From contig CM042151.1 in NCBI GenBank assembly GCA_023376005.1, positions 76,462,985 through 76,526,984 of the forward strand: a stretch of DNA of 64,000 nt. The letters run 5' to 3'. The position numbers and the translations under genes were made by a program. The first letter of the stretch is position 1. Every line of letters starts with the position of its first letter. Below the pieces are notes generated by a model that saw nothing but the letters and a program-made list of their open reading frames with translations, did no database searches and was not told where the DNA came from. Shown piece after piece: positions 44,791-56,698 of the stretch. The DNA comes from Doryteuthis pealeii. Its lineage: Eukaryota > Mollusca > Cephalopoda > Myopsida > Loliginidae.

Positions 44791-44849
44791 TGAGTTAGGT
44801 AAATACCTTCAGAAAATTGAAAACTAAATACTACTACTACTACGACTAA

Positions 44850-45062
44850 GTAAAGAGTAAAGTCATGGGGGTGGCCTAATGTTAGTATCAGCCATACAGC
44901 GAGGGAGTCTATCCCTTTTTCAGTAGTGCTAGACCAAGGAGATTATTTAAGCGTCTGAGGTGGAGTGCCACACTTACCATCAGCTCCTCACTTTACCGCA
45001 CAGATCCCTGTGCTGTTCATACACTGAGTTGGCGAGGGCCGGTACCAAACCAGGAACCTTGT
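44850..45062 (-). repeat. tRNA-derived SINE, family S (minus)
   Basis: The reverse of the S family: tail gtcggtatcagcc-like at the left, ccaaggagatt, then the tRNA-like head ending at gttggcgagggccggtacc. The head is truncated where a gataataataat microsatellite begins (45065-45110). Confidence 0.8.
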
Positions 45063-45224
45063 GGTTAATAATGATAATAATAATAATAATGATAAGAGGA
45101 AGAAGAAGAAGAAATAGATAAATGAATAAAATTAAAATAAAATTTTAAAATGAAGCAACAGATTTTTGCAAGCAGTTGGATTTGCTCTATTTAAAATATG
45201 ATAACTTTGTTTAGTTTGGTTTGA

Positions 45225-45720
45225 TGTGGTTTGTTTTACGGCATATCAACCACAGTGGGTCATTTAATGCTGATAAAGTTTTGAAATAAATCAATTCTTA
45301 ATAGATACACAATTTATTTTTTATAAATACATTTTTTCTATTTAATCCATAGATGGGACCCTAACAGGTACTACCACTCTGGGTCAGAGTGGACCAGGGA
45401 GCAATGGTGATGAAGGGGTGCTCCACATTCCCCAAACCACCAAAATTTGAACCTCACCATCAGATAGAGTTTAATGTCATTCCCAGGACATGTAAACCCT
45501 CAGCCACCGCCTTCTAGCATTCATATGATAAAAAGGGTTGGGGCTTGCCATAAGGGCAATAGGGTTGGGGCAATCATATAGGTGCTAGGACTTGACGTGA
45601 CCAGCCGATTAATTGGAGGGTGCCTCTCCGACCGTCAGTCTAGCCTAGGTAAGGGTCAAAGTGGAGTGTTGCAGGTCATGGACTGCTCATCCACAAAGAC
45701 TCCGTCCTTAAGCTTTTAAT
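45225..45720 (-). repeat. Dispersed repeat family A, minus copy
   Basis: The reverse complement of the blocks at 11900-12530: tttacggcatatcaacc tail, ggtactaccactctgggtca, gaacctcaccatcagatag, ggtcatggactgctcat. Non-coding. Confidence 0.7.
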
Positions 45721-46922
45721 GAAAATATGTCTGAAATAATTTTTTCCTAAAATATATTAGGCGATTTTTTTTTTAACGAGGTCTACACCCCCTATATTAT
45801 TTTATGAAATATGAAAACATGAACTGACAAAAAACTATTTTTACTTTTTATCTATAAAAATAAGAGTCTGAATAATTATATCAGAAGATTTTTATAAGTC
45901 TCAATGTGAGAACATTTTAGTAAAAGAACCATGAATACAAAATTCTGCTAAAAAATATCAATAAAGAAACTGACCCTGTTGTAAAAAAAAACGGACTGTT
46001 TTATTTATTTTTCAAGATAACAGTGAGTAATTTTTCACCAATCAGATAATCTGATCTTTGAATTAACTGTGTTTCTTTGTAGCAACTCTTTATGTTCGTT
46101 ATTTCATTTTTGCGATATCTTAAATGAAAAAGTTCAAAAATATTTACGTTTCTTCCTTCAATATGGCCTGGCCCTAAACTGATCACGTGACCTATTTTAG
46201 TGCAGCGAATAGCATCAATATAAATAAATATAAAATAAAAAGTTGTTTACATTACCTTTTAGAATTAAAGACTTTAAACGGAAAATTCCCGGATACTAGT
46301 TTTGAAATTAACGAGGACCGGCATAATAAGCCTAAAAGCAGGTTTGTCTATGTGACCAGGACCGGCAGGATAGCCTCTTCCAAAATTTACGTTCTAAATC
46401 GAACATTCGCAATCATAAAGACGGGCACAAAGTCAGGGTCCAGCTATGCATTATGTGAATATTAAATATCGACCACCTATTTTTGAGCCACTTCATTTGC
46501 TTCACTATTAAAATGTTGACTTTTTTTTCTAAAAAATGAAAATTTTCCGAAATAAATTATTCATCACTTTTTGAGACAGCACAGATCAAACAACTTTTTT
46601 TTCTAAATTCAAACGAAAATACGGAGAATTATTAAATCAAATCTTAACAATAGAAAGCAACTGCGGCTGCTGCTGCTACTACTACTATTAAAAATGAATT
46701 AATAATAAATAAATGAATGCATAAATAAGTAAACTTATCCTTACCTTGATTATAAATTTAAGCACTAAATGTCTATATTATTTATTTATTTATATTGTAA
46801 AAAGAAAATCCATAGAAAATTTTCATATTCTAAAAATCTGGAAATAAAAGGTTTTCCTGTTTGTTTGTTTTTTGTTTTTTGTTTTTTTGTTTTTTTGTTT
46901 TTTATTTTATTTTAATGTTTAG
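45721..46922. other. Spacer; open frame 46187-46465 without known domain
   Basis: 46190-46465 is open for about 90 codons (FSAANSININKYKIKSCLHY and onward) but lacks an ATG start and any recognised domain. A CACGTG E-box lies at 46184. A T/G-rich tract precedes the possible exon at 46924. No gene can be claimed. Confidence 0.35.
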
Positions 46923-46923
46923 A

Positions 46924-46984
46924 TCAGACCAATCCGTTTCAGAAGAGAGAGTTGCCGTCTGTTCCACGACGAAGCGATTAAAAG
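46924..46984 (+). other. Candidate non-coding exon
   Basis: A pyrimidine-rich tract with gtttag, then a short, relatively CpG-containing segment (gttgccgtctgttccacgac), then aaaag|gtaagt. Both splice signals are good. It could be a 5' exon of ZNF4, 15.5 kb downstream; this is inference. Confidence 0.3.
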
Positions 46985-47054
46985 GTAAGTTTAACTTACT
47001 ACTACAAGATCAAATCCAAGGAAGATATTGAAGATCGAACTCACTAGTGTATAA

Positions 47055-47072
47055 GTCTACCTACCTACCTAC

Positions 47073-47117
<45 letters not shown>

Positions 47118-47185
47118 CTTGTTCATATCTTCCTATCTATCGAAGTCTGTTCATATCTGTCTATCTATCTATCGAAGTCTGTTCA

Positions 47186-47225
<40 letters not shown>

Positions 47226-47237
47226 GAAGTCTGTTCA

Positions 47238-47293
<56 letters not shown>

Positions 47294-47305
47294 GAAGTTT
47301 GTTCA

Positions 47306-47345
<40 letters not shown>

Positions 47346-47680
47346 GTCCTTGTTCATATTTATCGATCTATCGTAGACTGTTCATATCTATCTATCGAAA
47401 TCTATTCACTTATACATTTATTTCTATGTAAGTCTGTTTGTTTATATTTATCTAAGTCTGTTGATAATATAATATTTTATCCATCATATAAGTCTATCCT
47501 ATCTATCAATCCTATCTATCAATCGAAGTCCGTTCATATCTAAGTAAATGTTCACATTTTTATCTATCTAATTCTGTTCATATTTATGAAAAATAATTTA
47601 TCTAAGTAAGTATGTTCATATCATATCTATCTCTCTGTTTATCGATCTATCTTAAATCGTAAAAAATATATGCTAAAACG
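47055..47680. repeat. (CTAT)n microsatellite with periodic interruptions
   Basis: Long CTAT runs are broken about every 60-90 bp by cgaagtctgttcatat. After 47400 the pattern decays. Confidence 0.95.
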
Positions 47681-47939
47681 TATATTAAAACAAATTTTAC
47701 ACTTACATCTTATTGCATAACAACAACCATATTTGCTGGGCTTTCTGTCGTAAACAAATGCTAAGCCAGCTAGTCTTGCTGATCCAGGAATTCTAAGTTC
47801 AGTTCTCACTCAGTGTCCCCATACATAACACCATGAGCAAAAATAGAATAACATGGATTATTTCCCTTCTCTGCTTTTTTTTTCAGGCTGTTTATTTAGC
47901 TATGTTCAAGGATTGCCAAGGAAGTTCATAATTTTTTGT

Positions 47940-48929
47940 TAAGTTTCTTAATTTTAAAACAATTACCAAAAATCAGGGAATTGTCCAATTTTAATGAAAT
48001 TTTCACCAAATTATTTTCCAACGACTTAATTTTATAACGATTAGCTCATTTTATTAAAGAAACTTGAATTTTTTTTATCAATTCAGAATGTGTGTGTGTG
48101 TGTGTGTGGCGGGTGTGTGTTGACCTTTGACCATTTGAAGAAAAAAACATCCTGGTCCCTAATTTTTACATTTCTTGAAAGATCATATCCTGAAGAATAT
48201 ATAGAAAAAAAAAAAAAAATATGAATTCACTACTCTAAAAAAGTGATTTTAAAATTTAAAAGTTATTTTCTTAAAATTAAAAAATAAATAGTGTAACATT
48301 TTTTTTTTTCGTAGTTTAGTTTTTTATTACCTTAAAAATTTCAAGGTCAATTTTACATGTCTGATAGCATCCGTGACTAACTTGAAAATTTAACAAAAGA
48401 TAGGCCTGAATTTTATCTTTGAAAAAATCCAAGTTAAAAAAATTTATTCGATGATATGCTGCATATTTTCCGAGATTTAAAAAAAAATTTTAAAATCGTC
48501 AATTTCAACTATGGATGACAAAACGGGCCGAATTCTCTCCCAGTCTAAATAAATGTGTCAATCGCAACAGAGAAACGTATTATTGGCTACACTCCCAAGA
48601 ATAGATATAAATGACGTAAGACTTACTTCATTTATGTCGTAACAAAACATGTTACTGAAAGTTAAAAAAAAAAACTTATAACCGTTTCTTTTTAGAAATC
48701 AATAACAACCACCCCTAAAAAAAAGAACAAACATTAAATACACTATGTATAGAAAAATGACTAACTTGTTGATATTAATTTAAATGAAATATTCTTTTCA
48801 TTCCAAACACGCACAAAAATTAAATGGTCTAAAAAAAATTGATGCGGGTTTTGTTCATAAAAGAATTGAGCAAAAAACTACGATGGCCGAGATTGATAAA
48901 AAAAAGGAATTACCAAAAATCATGTAATT
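47940..48929. repeat. Repeat family P single arm (47950-48190) and AT-rich spacer
   Basis: The arm matches 4180-4410 (accaaaaatcagggaattg, tgacctttgaccatttgaa) and contains a (GT)n tract at 48090-48120. A further stub (ggaattaccaaaaatcatg) at 48903 is interrupted by the SINE at 48930. Confidence 0.6.
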
Positions 48930-49175
48930 TCAGGACTGGGTTAGCTCAGTTGGTAGAGCGTTCGCCTAGAAACCACAAGGTTCCTAGTTGGATACCGGCC
49001 CTCGCCAACTCAGCGTATGAGTAGCACAGGGATCTGTGCGGTAAAGTAAGGAGCTGATGGTAGGTGTGGCGCTCCACCTCAGATGCAAAAACAATCTCCT
49101 TGGTCTAGCGCTAGTGAAAAGGGGATTGACTCCCTCGCTGACTGGCTGATACCGACTTTAGGCCACCCCGACAAC
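48930..49175 (+). repeat. tRNA-derived SINE, family S, best-preserved head
   Basis: The head gactgggttagctcagttgg then tagagcgttcg is close to a real tRNA with an A box; a B-box-like sequence ends in ggatacc, followed by ggccctcgcc. The tail is as at 31690-31865. The tRNA-like part has no clean anticodon arm and continues directly into the SINE body, so it is not called as a tRNA gene. Confidence 0.85.
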
Positions 49176-49301
49176 ACTACTTTTATATATATATTTTTTT
49201 TCATTATTTTTTCTACTCTACTTTTAATTTAAACACCAAAAGTGGAATAATGTTTCATGTTTGGTAACACCTATGTTTGTAGGATGTTACAGTTAATAAT
49301 A

Positions 49302-49417
49302 GATAAGCTTAACTTAATCAGGTTACAAATCGTCAAGTCATCGTGATATTGACTAGTAAGTTTGATCTCCACTGGCTTCCTTTAGATTTGTAACCTGATT
49401 AAGTTAAGCTTATCTTT
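49302..49417. repeat. 31-bp perfect inverted repeat with 54-bp spacer
   Basis: agataagcttaacttaatca plus ggttacaaatc at 49302-49332 is answered by its exact complement at 49387-49417. It may be a very short foldback element. Confidence 0.75.
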
Positions 49418-49591
49418 CTGGCAGTTCATCGTGGGGCAAAGGGCACTTCCCATTTCTGGATAAGATTTGTCCTATCTAAAAAAATATAAAAAAATAAATA
49501 AAAATAGAACACCCCTTGTTTTGACACGATTAATTTTTGTTACTTTACATTTCAAATCTGTTTTCAATCTCTTCAAGTTTAATCTGAAATT

Positions 49592-49880
49592 GGACCATAT
49601 GACCTTTAGACACCCCTTTTGCTTTGCTGATTAAAAAAATTTTTTTTGCTTTGCTGATATTTTTTTTTTCTTTGCTGATATATTTTTTTTGTTGCTTTGC
49701 TGATATTTTTTGTTGCTGATATTTTTTTTTGCTTTGCTGATATTTTTTTTGCTTTGCTGATATTTTTTTTGTTGCTTTGCTGATTTTTTTTTTTTTTTTT
49801 TTTTTTTGCTTTGCTGATATTTTTTGTTGCTTTGCTGATTTTTTTTTTTTTTTTTTTGCTTTGCTGATATTTTTTTGTAT
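49592..49880. repeat. MITE-B end followed by tandem 20-bp repeats
   Basis: 49592-49620 is one MITE-B terminus. It passes into about twelve units of gctttgctgata plus a T run of varying length. The interior and far end of the MITE are missing. Confidence 0.8.
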
Positions 49881-49889
49881 ATCTTTCTC

Positions 49890-50700
49890 TGAATATATCT
49901 CAGTCACTTACGGAATAAGTATATTGTTATCTTTTGACCTTTGTCGGAACGGTTTCTATGTATACGCATGTACCACCTTGGGAGGTTACTTTAAGCCTTC
50001 CAATGTTAATATAACAACCACGTGTTATACTGTTAAGATGGCTCTGGGTTTAATAAACTTGAAGGCAGTGCAACACAAGTTGTTGATCAACGATAGTAAT
50101 GGAATAACCATCCATGAAGGGTGGGGGTCATTTTTAGTAGTAGACATTAGTTATATTAGTTATAATATTAGTTTAATTTTTTTTCTTTTGTTATTTATCT
50201 ATTACCACTCTAGAGGTTGTCTGCCCCTTTTTGGTCTGGAAGCGTTATCTTCCCTTGTTGTCAGGTTTTGACAGCTAGGGGTGCTGACTATTTAATCGGG
50301 GAAGCGCCAAGCTTGAATCCTCTTCTTTCCGGGACTGCAAACAGCACACATGGGTTAGACATCGCGTCTATACCTTTTATGTGGGGTGGCTTCGCCCCAC
50401 AGCCTGTCATAAGTAAGTGATATTCCTTCATGGACTCTCCATAACATCTTTAAGGCGAAAGCATAGGTCCTACTATCTTTATAATACATTTATGTATCTT
50501 CTTTATACACCCCTTCTTCATTGTCTCATTATATATCTCTTTTGTGTATACCTTTAATTTGTATATGTATTCTTGTTAAATATTGTTCTATGTGCTCATG
50601 TATTAAAGTCTGTTTGTTACACTTCACTGCTTCTTTGTCGGAATATTTCTGGTACTTACATATACCCACGTTGGAAGGCCACCTAAACGCCAACCAACCA
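49890..50700 (+). repeat. LTR-like repeat family B, plus copy
   Basis: The plus orientation of the family: cagctaggggtgctgactat with a tatttaat box, a ggggtggcttcgccccac hairpin, taagtaagtgatattccttc, atggactctccataacat, a run of tatgtat words, tattaaagtctgtttgtta near a likely 3' end. The left part (49975-50025) holds the family terminus gccttccaatgttaatataa. Confidence 0.5.
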
Positions 50701-50867
50701 ATAATAATAACATAAAATCCTACACCACGGAGTGAAATGCTAACGGCTTTGTTTATAATTTAAATTCAGGTTGGTGTCTCTATTTCCGAAGACAATAACC
50801 GTTACCACATAGGGTTGCACAAATATACTTACCCGGCCCTCGGGGCCTGTGTCCAATGGCTTTGGCC

Positions 50868-51110
50868 TCTGTACCAGTAAAGTAATTAACGGTGTGATCC
50901 CAGTGGGTCTTCCACCCCAGGCAACACTTGTTTTAAAGGGACAGGGCTGGGTTTATTGCCCAGTAACTGAGGCACCTCCCTTAAGGGGGAGTGCCGACGA
51001 GATCTACGCATTTTTGTGCCTGCCATCCCGTGAGCCTCGGTTCGTGGGTGGTCCCACATTGAACGACTTTGTGTCATACCTGGATACGTGGGATGTGAGT
51101 TATACAAATA
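50868..51110. repeat. Dispersed repeat family C, copy 2
   Basis: It matches 755-1000. Shared blocks: gatccca, caggcaacac, tttattgccc, gccgacg, cggttcgtgggtggtcccac. The open frames in it are not shared with copy 1. Confidence 0.55.
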
Positions 51111-51307
51111 CATAGGATTGTATAATAGATGAAAAGTAGTCCAGTCCTGATTGTACAACTACATCTGTCATGACAAGGATCTTCTGTCTTTAATGTTTCT
51201 CTATCACCTGCCACTCCCAGCCTTCAATTACCCCTCGGTACCCGCTACTACCAGTTTGGAATACCTAGAGTCTCTGTACTGCATATGACCTTATAACATG
51301 TGGGGAT

Positions 51308-51960
51308 GTTATATTAACGTTGGAAGGCTTAGAAGTATCCTCCCAACGTGGGTACAAGTGTATGCATAAAAACATTCCCTCAAAGGTGTGAAAACGATAA
51401 CATATTTATTCCTTAAGTGATGGAGAGACACATACATGACAAAGATATACAAAAGAAGTACATAAACGTATTATGATGAAATAGGCGTACGGCTTGTGCC
51501 GTAGGGAATGTCACTGGGCCATATTACCTTTAGGCACCCCTTTTTGATCTCGATTAAGAAAGGACATGTTTTTCATTTACACCGTCACTATCCAGTTATT
51601 TTAACAGATGAATTTTAGATTTTTTTAAATGATAAAACTAACCCCTAACCCCTAACCCTAACGAACAATCGGATATTGACGGTGTAAATGAAAAACATGT
51701 CCTTTCTTAACCGAGATCAAAAAGGAGTGCCTAAAGGTAATATGGTCCATGTCACTTATTGGTAGCTGGTTTGGGGGCAAAGCCCCCTCCACCTAAGGCT
51801 TAGAGGCGGCAGGCTCCTAGACCATGTTTACTCGTTGCCGGCCTGAGTGGAAAGGACTTAGGAATTCCGAATTCCCGCTTGTGGCCAAATAACAACGCCA
51901 CCTATCGACCGAACGAACCACAGCAAGGGAAGATAACTGATTTTTTACTAATGTCTAACC
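51308..51960 (-). repeat. LTR-like repeat family B, minus copy, split by MITE-B
   Basis: It starts tgttatattaacgttggaag, goes through the gacacatacatgacaaag run to aatgtcact, then continues after the MITE at 51757 with ggtagctggtttgggggcaa, agccccctcc hairpin and aagggaagataact. The MITE target duplication lies inside the family-B sequence, giving the insertion order. Confidence 0.55.
51516..51748. mobile_element. MITE, family B copy 2 (233 bp)
   Basis: GGGCCATATTACCTTTAGGC at the left, reverse complement of GGACCATATTACCTTTAGGC at the right, ATGTCACT directly outside both ends (51508-51515 and 51749-51756). The loop contains aacccctaacccctaaccct. Confidence 0.88.
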
Positions 51961-52289
51961 AGACTTCGTTTTACCGACCCAACAACATCTTTTATTCTTA
52001 TCATACCAAATTCTCCTGCAAAGTTACCAAGCTACCAAAAGAGAACTGCTGTGCGTTAGTAGTCTCATCTAGTGCAACACTAATTGGGATAATTGGCGGG
52101 TCAAGTCATTTTAGAAGAGTTCTGTTGATCTTCTTAGAGAACTTTGATGTTGGTTTATTCGTGGTACAACTGCCGGTTATCGTAATACAAGCTGTAAGGA
52201 ATATTACTTAGTTGTACAAGTAAAAATAACGAGGGGGGAAAACACATGGACTTCTAGCCAAGTTTATTACATGTAACACAAATATAAGT

Positions 52290-52510
52290 AAGTAAAGTAA
52301 AGTCGACGGGGCGGCCTAAAGTCGGTATCAGCCAGCCAATGATTCTATCCCCTTTTCAATAGCGCTAGACCAAGGAGATTGTTTTAGCATCTGAGGTGGA
52401 GCGCCACACCTACCATCAGCCCCTTACTTTACCGCACAGATCCCTGTGCTACTCATACGCTGAGTTGGCGAGGACCGGTATCGAACTAGGAACCTTGTGG
52501 TCTCTAGCCG
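52290..52510 (-). repeat. tRNA-derived SINE, family S (minus)
   Basis: Tail cggcctaaagtcggtatcag at the left and the tRNA-like head gttggcgaggaccggtatcg at the right, as in 44850-45062. Confidence 0.8.
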
Positions 52511-52559
52511 AACTGCAACCACATCACCCCTAAAATCTAGCCACCTAACTACCCAGATT

Positions 52560-53520
52560 CCTTTGATTATTAGGGGTGGGGTTCGATTGAGCGAGAGACT
52601 AACAAAACTCGCACCAAAGATGAAGGAAAGGCCAAGATAACGGCAGTATTTACCAATTTAAATCAAAGAGGCGATTGAAAAGTCTTGTAGGGGACTCAAA
52701 AAACGTTTGGGCGCCACCGTTGAGGCCAATGGCAATTTCAAGATATTTTCATGGAATTCTGATAAATATACCTGATAAAGTGAGATATCAGATTTGTCCT
52801 GGTTTGTAAGTGAGAATTCCCACAGGATTTACGCCCCTTACAACATTTCATTCCTTTTGTTTACACCTACGACTACTTCATTACCGGAAGCGCTTCTTGG
52901 GGTTAACCAGAATTCTCCACCAGCGCGCGGGCCCTTTAATTTTTTCCACTTTAGCTCGCCTATTAAACGGACGTGTTCTGCGGCCTCGTCGTGTTCTTCC
53001 TTAAAGAGAACAGGTACGTCACGTGACTCTTAGTAAACCCTCCTCTTATTACTTATTAGACGTTTCTCATTCCCTGTCTTCTCACTCAAAGACTTATTAC
53101 CTCGTGTATCTGACGATATTATTTCCCCCCTTAGCTGAATGACATTATCCCTGCAAGGACCGCCTCTTCGTCCCATTTTTCTGAACTTTGTACACATTTA
53201 AATATATTGTAAATGTTGCTCCCTTCGTCTACTTATTGTTTAATTGACTTTTCGCACATAAAGACACTGCCCCACTTGTTTATACCTTTCTTAACTCCTA
53301 AACCTGTTCGATAATGTTGTTGTATGTCATTGTAACTCCGCTGCCCTTATCTACGAACTGCTAGCCGAGTTTACTATTACCCCCACCCCGTCCACTGTTT
53401 TCCTTGTTGCTTTATTTCTATAAACTTGTTTTTTCATGTTTCAGTTTTTTACCCTTTCTGGCGAAGAGAATAAAGAAATTACCCTACCCACGGTGTTTGT
53501 TGTTCTATACTAGAGGGAGT
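52560..53520 (+). repeat. Possible solo LTR or retroelement piece
   Basis: GC-richer than its surroundings. It ends with gaataaagaaattaccctac and gtgtttgttgttc, the usual look of an LTR polyadenylation end. A CACGTGAC element is near 53019. No partner LTR or coding region was found, so the class is uncertain. 53521-53834 has a short (GTATAT)n stretch and nothing else. Confidence 0.35.
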
Positions 53521-53834
53521 TTAGCTACGTGAAACGAAAAACCGAATGTACGCTTTAGATAAGATATATGCGGCGAAGTAGAAGGCGCGATAAGGTTTAT
53601 TATCATTTTTGCTAAATTTAGAGGAAAATTTACCCATCGCGCCGATTGTGTATATATATGTATATATATGCGTTGTATGTCTGTCTATGTTTCGGGCCCA
53701 TTTCCGGGTCCTACCTAAAATTGTGACACCAAAAGAATCATTCTTTCTGCCGTCAAACCAGTATATGAGTAGCGTGTTTCATATAACTCGAACGGGTTAG
53801 CGACATTTTCTTCATATGATTACTGATTTGCAAA

Positions 53835-54075
53835 TCAACACCCTGTTGCGCTGGCAGCATGGATATCCATGACAATCTCTCGCCACCCTTCCTTATCATT
53901 CATTGCCCCTGGGGGGTCCTCTGCACAGCATCCAGTATCCGCGCAGAGCTTATCTATGTACGTTTTTGCTGGGCGACCTATTCTGGCGCGCCCATGTGTT
54001 GGCTTCAACAGAAGAACGTTCATCTTTGCTTCTCCAGCAGTGCTCAGCGTGTCTTGTTCGCCTCACTCTCTCCGA
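53835..54075 (-). pseudogene. LINE ORF C-terminus (PTHGRARIGRPAKTYID type)
   Basis: The minus strand reads VLLLKPTHGRARIGRPAKTY, IDKLCADTGCCAEDPPGAMN and DKEGWREIVMDIHAASAT. These are the GRP...Y...L..DTG and GWR blocks found at the 3' end of many animal LINE polyproteins. A different family from the other tails in this window. 3' end only. Confidence 0.8.
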
Positions 54076-54185
54076 GGGGATGCCCAAGTGGTATAACGGT
54101 CTATGCTCCCTCACCGAGGGGGTTTTCTACAGTTCCTGTCGACTGAGTCAAAAAATGTTTACTGTATAAGATGAGAATGTTCTTA

Positions 54186-54390
54186 TAATATGTTAAAAGG
54201 CTCAAAGTAACCTTCTAACGTGGGTACATATATGTACATGAAATAATCCAACAAAGAAATTATATATAACTAGCAGCGGCTACCCGGCGTCGCCTGGGTA
54301 GACGTGGATTTTTAAAAAGTTAGTCCCGCAGATCCACTATTACTGAATCGTGAGTTGAATCCTCGTCTTATGCCTTATTTAAATCCCTAT
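54186..54390 (-). repeat. Family-B terminus, Helitron-like 3' end and tRNA-like fragment
   Basis: 54186-54245 is the family-B end (cctt-ctaacgtgggtac). At 54266-54300 the minus strand shows the hairpin CTACCC...GGGTAG followed by 6 nt and CTAG, then TTATATATAAT, like the H elements. 54320-54385 resembles the SINE fragment at 44675. Confidence 0.4.
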
Positions 54391-54549
54391 ATAAAAAAAT
54401 AGACCTTGCATTAAACCAGCTACTCTGAAAAGAAATGTTAATGTCTACTATCTAAAATATTAAATGAAAAAAAGAAAACATACATATTTTTGCTCAAAAC
54501 CAAGCCCCGGTGATATTTAATGTGTATATATATTTACTTTGTCGTTAAT

Positions 54550-55060
54550 TGTTTTATTTTCGAAGTTTCCTCCGGACATACAGATTCACACAAGTGCCCT
54601 TTAAAGATAAATAGATAACAAATGCAGATTTTATTTGTCTGAGCACGTGGAGAAGACATACATACATGACAAGGTACAGTATAGATATAGAACAGGTAGG
54701 ACTAAGTCCTAAAGAAGTGATAAAGAGTTTATGAAGGAATGTCACTTACTGCTGGTTGGTTGGGGGGCAAATCCCCCCTCACACACTTAATGGATATAGA
54801 CTCCACGTGTTTATGTCATGTGTGGTGGTTGTTGGACCGTGAAAAAGAGACTACAGCTTAAATACCCCAGCCACCTATAGGCGAAAGCCTGGAGGCAAGG
54901 GAAGATAAATCTTTTGGACACATGTCCATCCCAGCATGGAATAACAATCGCTACAACTGTCTCGTGGTAAGGGCCTAAAAAGAAACCATTCCCACTACAA
55001 ACGAAGGGAGATCAATCACTAGCTTCCTGTCCCGTGGGCACAGGAGAGCTCTAAGTCCCT
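54550..55060 (-). repeat. LTR-like repeat family B, minus copy
   Basis: gattttatttgtctgagcac, acatacatacatgacaaggt, a ggaatgtcacttact word, tggggggcaaatcccccc hairpin, cttaaatacc box and ggaagataaatc, in the family order. Confidence 0.5.
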
Positions 55061-55079
55061 ACATTGACAGTGTAACATA

Positions 55080-55470
55080 TAATATCAGTCGTCATATAAT
55101 CCTGTGTAAGATGGTGTGCTGGTCTATCCAAGATTAGAAATCGTTGGGTAATCCAAATTTGTGAAGCTAATTACTCAGCAATCTACAGATAATTGAAGGG
55201 GTTTAAATAAAATTCAAATATAAAAAAAGTAACAAACTCCCATGAGCCTTCACCGGAAGACCCCTTCGAGCATATGTGGGAAAAAGGACCCATTTCCAGC
55301 CCCAAAGATAATCTTTCGACCATTCGGACTTAGGCCTTAATTGTGTCTAGACACTGGTCAGGGAGATATTTCCTTGCCGCGTGGTGGCTATGACCCGTGA
55401 ATAAAGACTAAATCATAAAACCACTTTCCTGCCTTCGTTCCTTGAATTCCTTCCTTTTCAGTGCGACCAC
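55080..55470 (+). repeat. Possible solo LTR
   Basis: tgtgtaagatgg-type start, ccccttcgagcatatgtggg, then gtgaataaagactaaatcat and ccttcgttccttgaattcc near 55440, similar in layout to other LTR polyadenylation ends. Only one copy is visible, so this is weak. Confidence 0.3.
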
Positions 55471-55574
55471 CAAATAAGATGGGGTTAAAACTATACCCTA
55501 TGAACACGTACCAAGAAATCAGCTACCTTTTAACCCTAAAACATTAAACTTCTTGTAACCCATATAATTCGTGT

Positions 55575-55733
55575 CAATTCTGTGACAAATTATGTGGGTC
55601 TGCAGCATGTCTGAGAAGCCATATGATAGTTCATGGGCTTAATGGCAACACCAAAGAGTTATTTTGTTTCTCATATATGTGGCAGTGTTGTGGGAAAGGA
55701 TTTCTAAAACTTAGTGCTTTAGCGGTCTCAAGT

Positions 55734-55740
<7 letters not shown>
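55575..55740 (+). pseudogene. Degenerate two-finger fragment
   Basis: It reads SCQFCDKLCGSAACLRSHMI then VHGLNGNTKELFC and CCGKGFLKLSALAV. The first finger is a full C-x2-C-x12-H-x3-H. The CDKLCGSAACLRSH form with a long linker is typical of LINE polyprotein tails rather than of ZNF genes. No frame continues on either side. Confidence 0.5.
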
Positions 55741-55784
<44 letters not shown>

Positions 55785-55785
55785 A
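55733..55785. repeat. (AC)n(AT)n microsatellite
   Basis: Dinucleotide runs, ac then at. Confidence 0.95.
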
Positions 55786-55789
55786 TAAT

Positions 55790-56632
55790 TCCTGAACACA
55801 CCTTTGTGTAGAATTCTTGTTGGGGTAAAGAGTTCTGGTTGTAGGCTCATTCGTTGTTGGGGTCTGCTGCTATGTTTGTTCACCCATAGTTGGGATGTGT
55901 CTGTGTAGAATTGTTGTCTCAACCTTCCATGCGGCTAAGGATTTCGGCTGTATGGTCTCTTCGACTATTTTTACTGCCCTGAAAATTTCTTTGGGGCTTC
56001 TCGCGTGCCGGTTTTTATACTTGCAGGTTTTACCCTTTTCCATGTTCTGTCAAGGGAGGGTAACCCATATTTTTTTTATAGTTTGCAAGCGTGAAGTTTG
56101 CCTGAAGAGCTACATACATGAGGACTTTTTGTCAAATTTAGGAGATGGCTTTCTTCTATAAAGAAGTATCAGTCACTATATGACAAGAACTTAATTATTT
56201 GATTAGAAGATTTCTGAATCTATATATTAATACGCTTGTTGTTGAGGTTTGGTAAGTAGCAGGGGAATGCATAGTGGAAATAATGCGTGAAATAATAATA
56301 GAATTTACAATAGGTAAAAGTATAAAGTGAGGAGCTGGTCACACAGGGTAGAATAAGGATAAGTCAGCAGAGGTTAAAACACGAGGTAAATTCAACAATG
56401 ATTTATTACGAACTGATTCAATTTCTTACAAGGGTTAAAAAGGCGGGAACAAACCTTTGGGTGGAAGTGGGCGGAGTCTGAGCTCCTGCTAATGTCACAT
56501 CAAATATATCTATCAATAATAGAAATATAAGCTTATAAAAAAAACGTAACACTTGTTCCTAAATCTTACGTCTGTTATTACCCAGCAACACCCTCTGGTT
56601 AAAAATGAGACCGTCCAAATAGTTCAAGATGC

Positions 56633-56634
<2 letters not shown>
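55790..56634. other. Spacer; open frame 55895-56161 without clear identity
   Basis: The plus frame contains THIFFIVCKREVCLKSYIHE, faintly like a degraded finger of a LINE tail, but nothing firm. The remainder shows no gene. Confidence 0.35.

Positions 56635-56697
<63 letters not shown>
56635..56697. repeat. (GA)n microsatellite
   Basis: About 30 uninterrupted GA units. Confidence 0.97.

Positions 56698-56698
<1 letters not shown>

Noticed and set aside
46187..46465. A host gene of 92 codons
   Set aside because: No ATG, no recognised domain, no neighbouring exon evidence.
48930..49005. tRNA gene
   Set aside because: A- and B-box-like words are present, but the sequence continues into a SINE body found in three other places and lacks a clean anticodon arm.
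51879..52211. 110-codon plus-strand frame
   Set aside because: It lies in the LTR-like family B region and its downstream flank, with no domain and no support from other copies.
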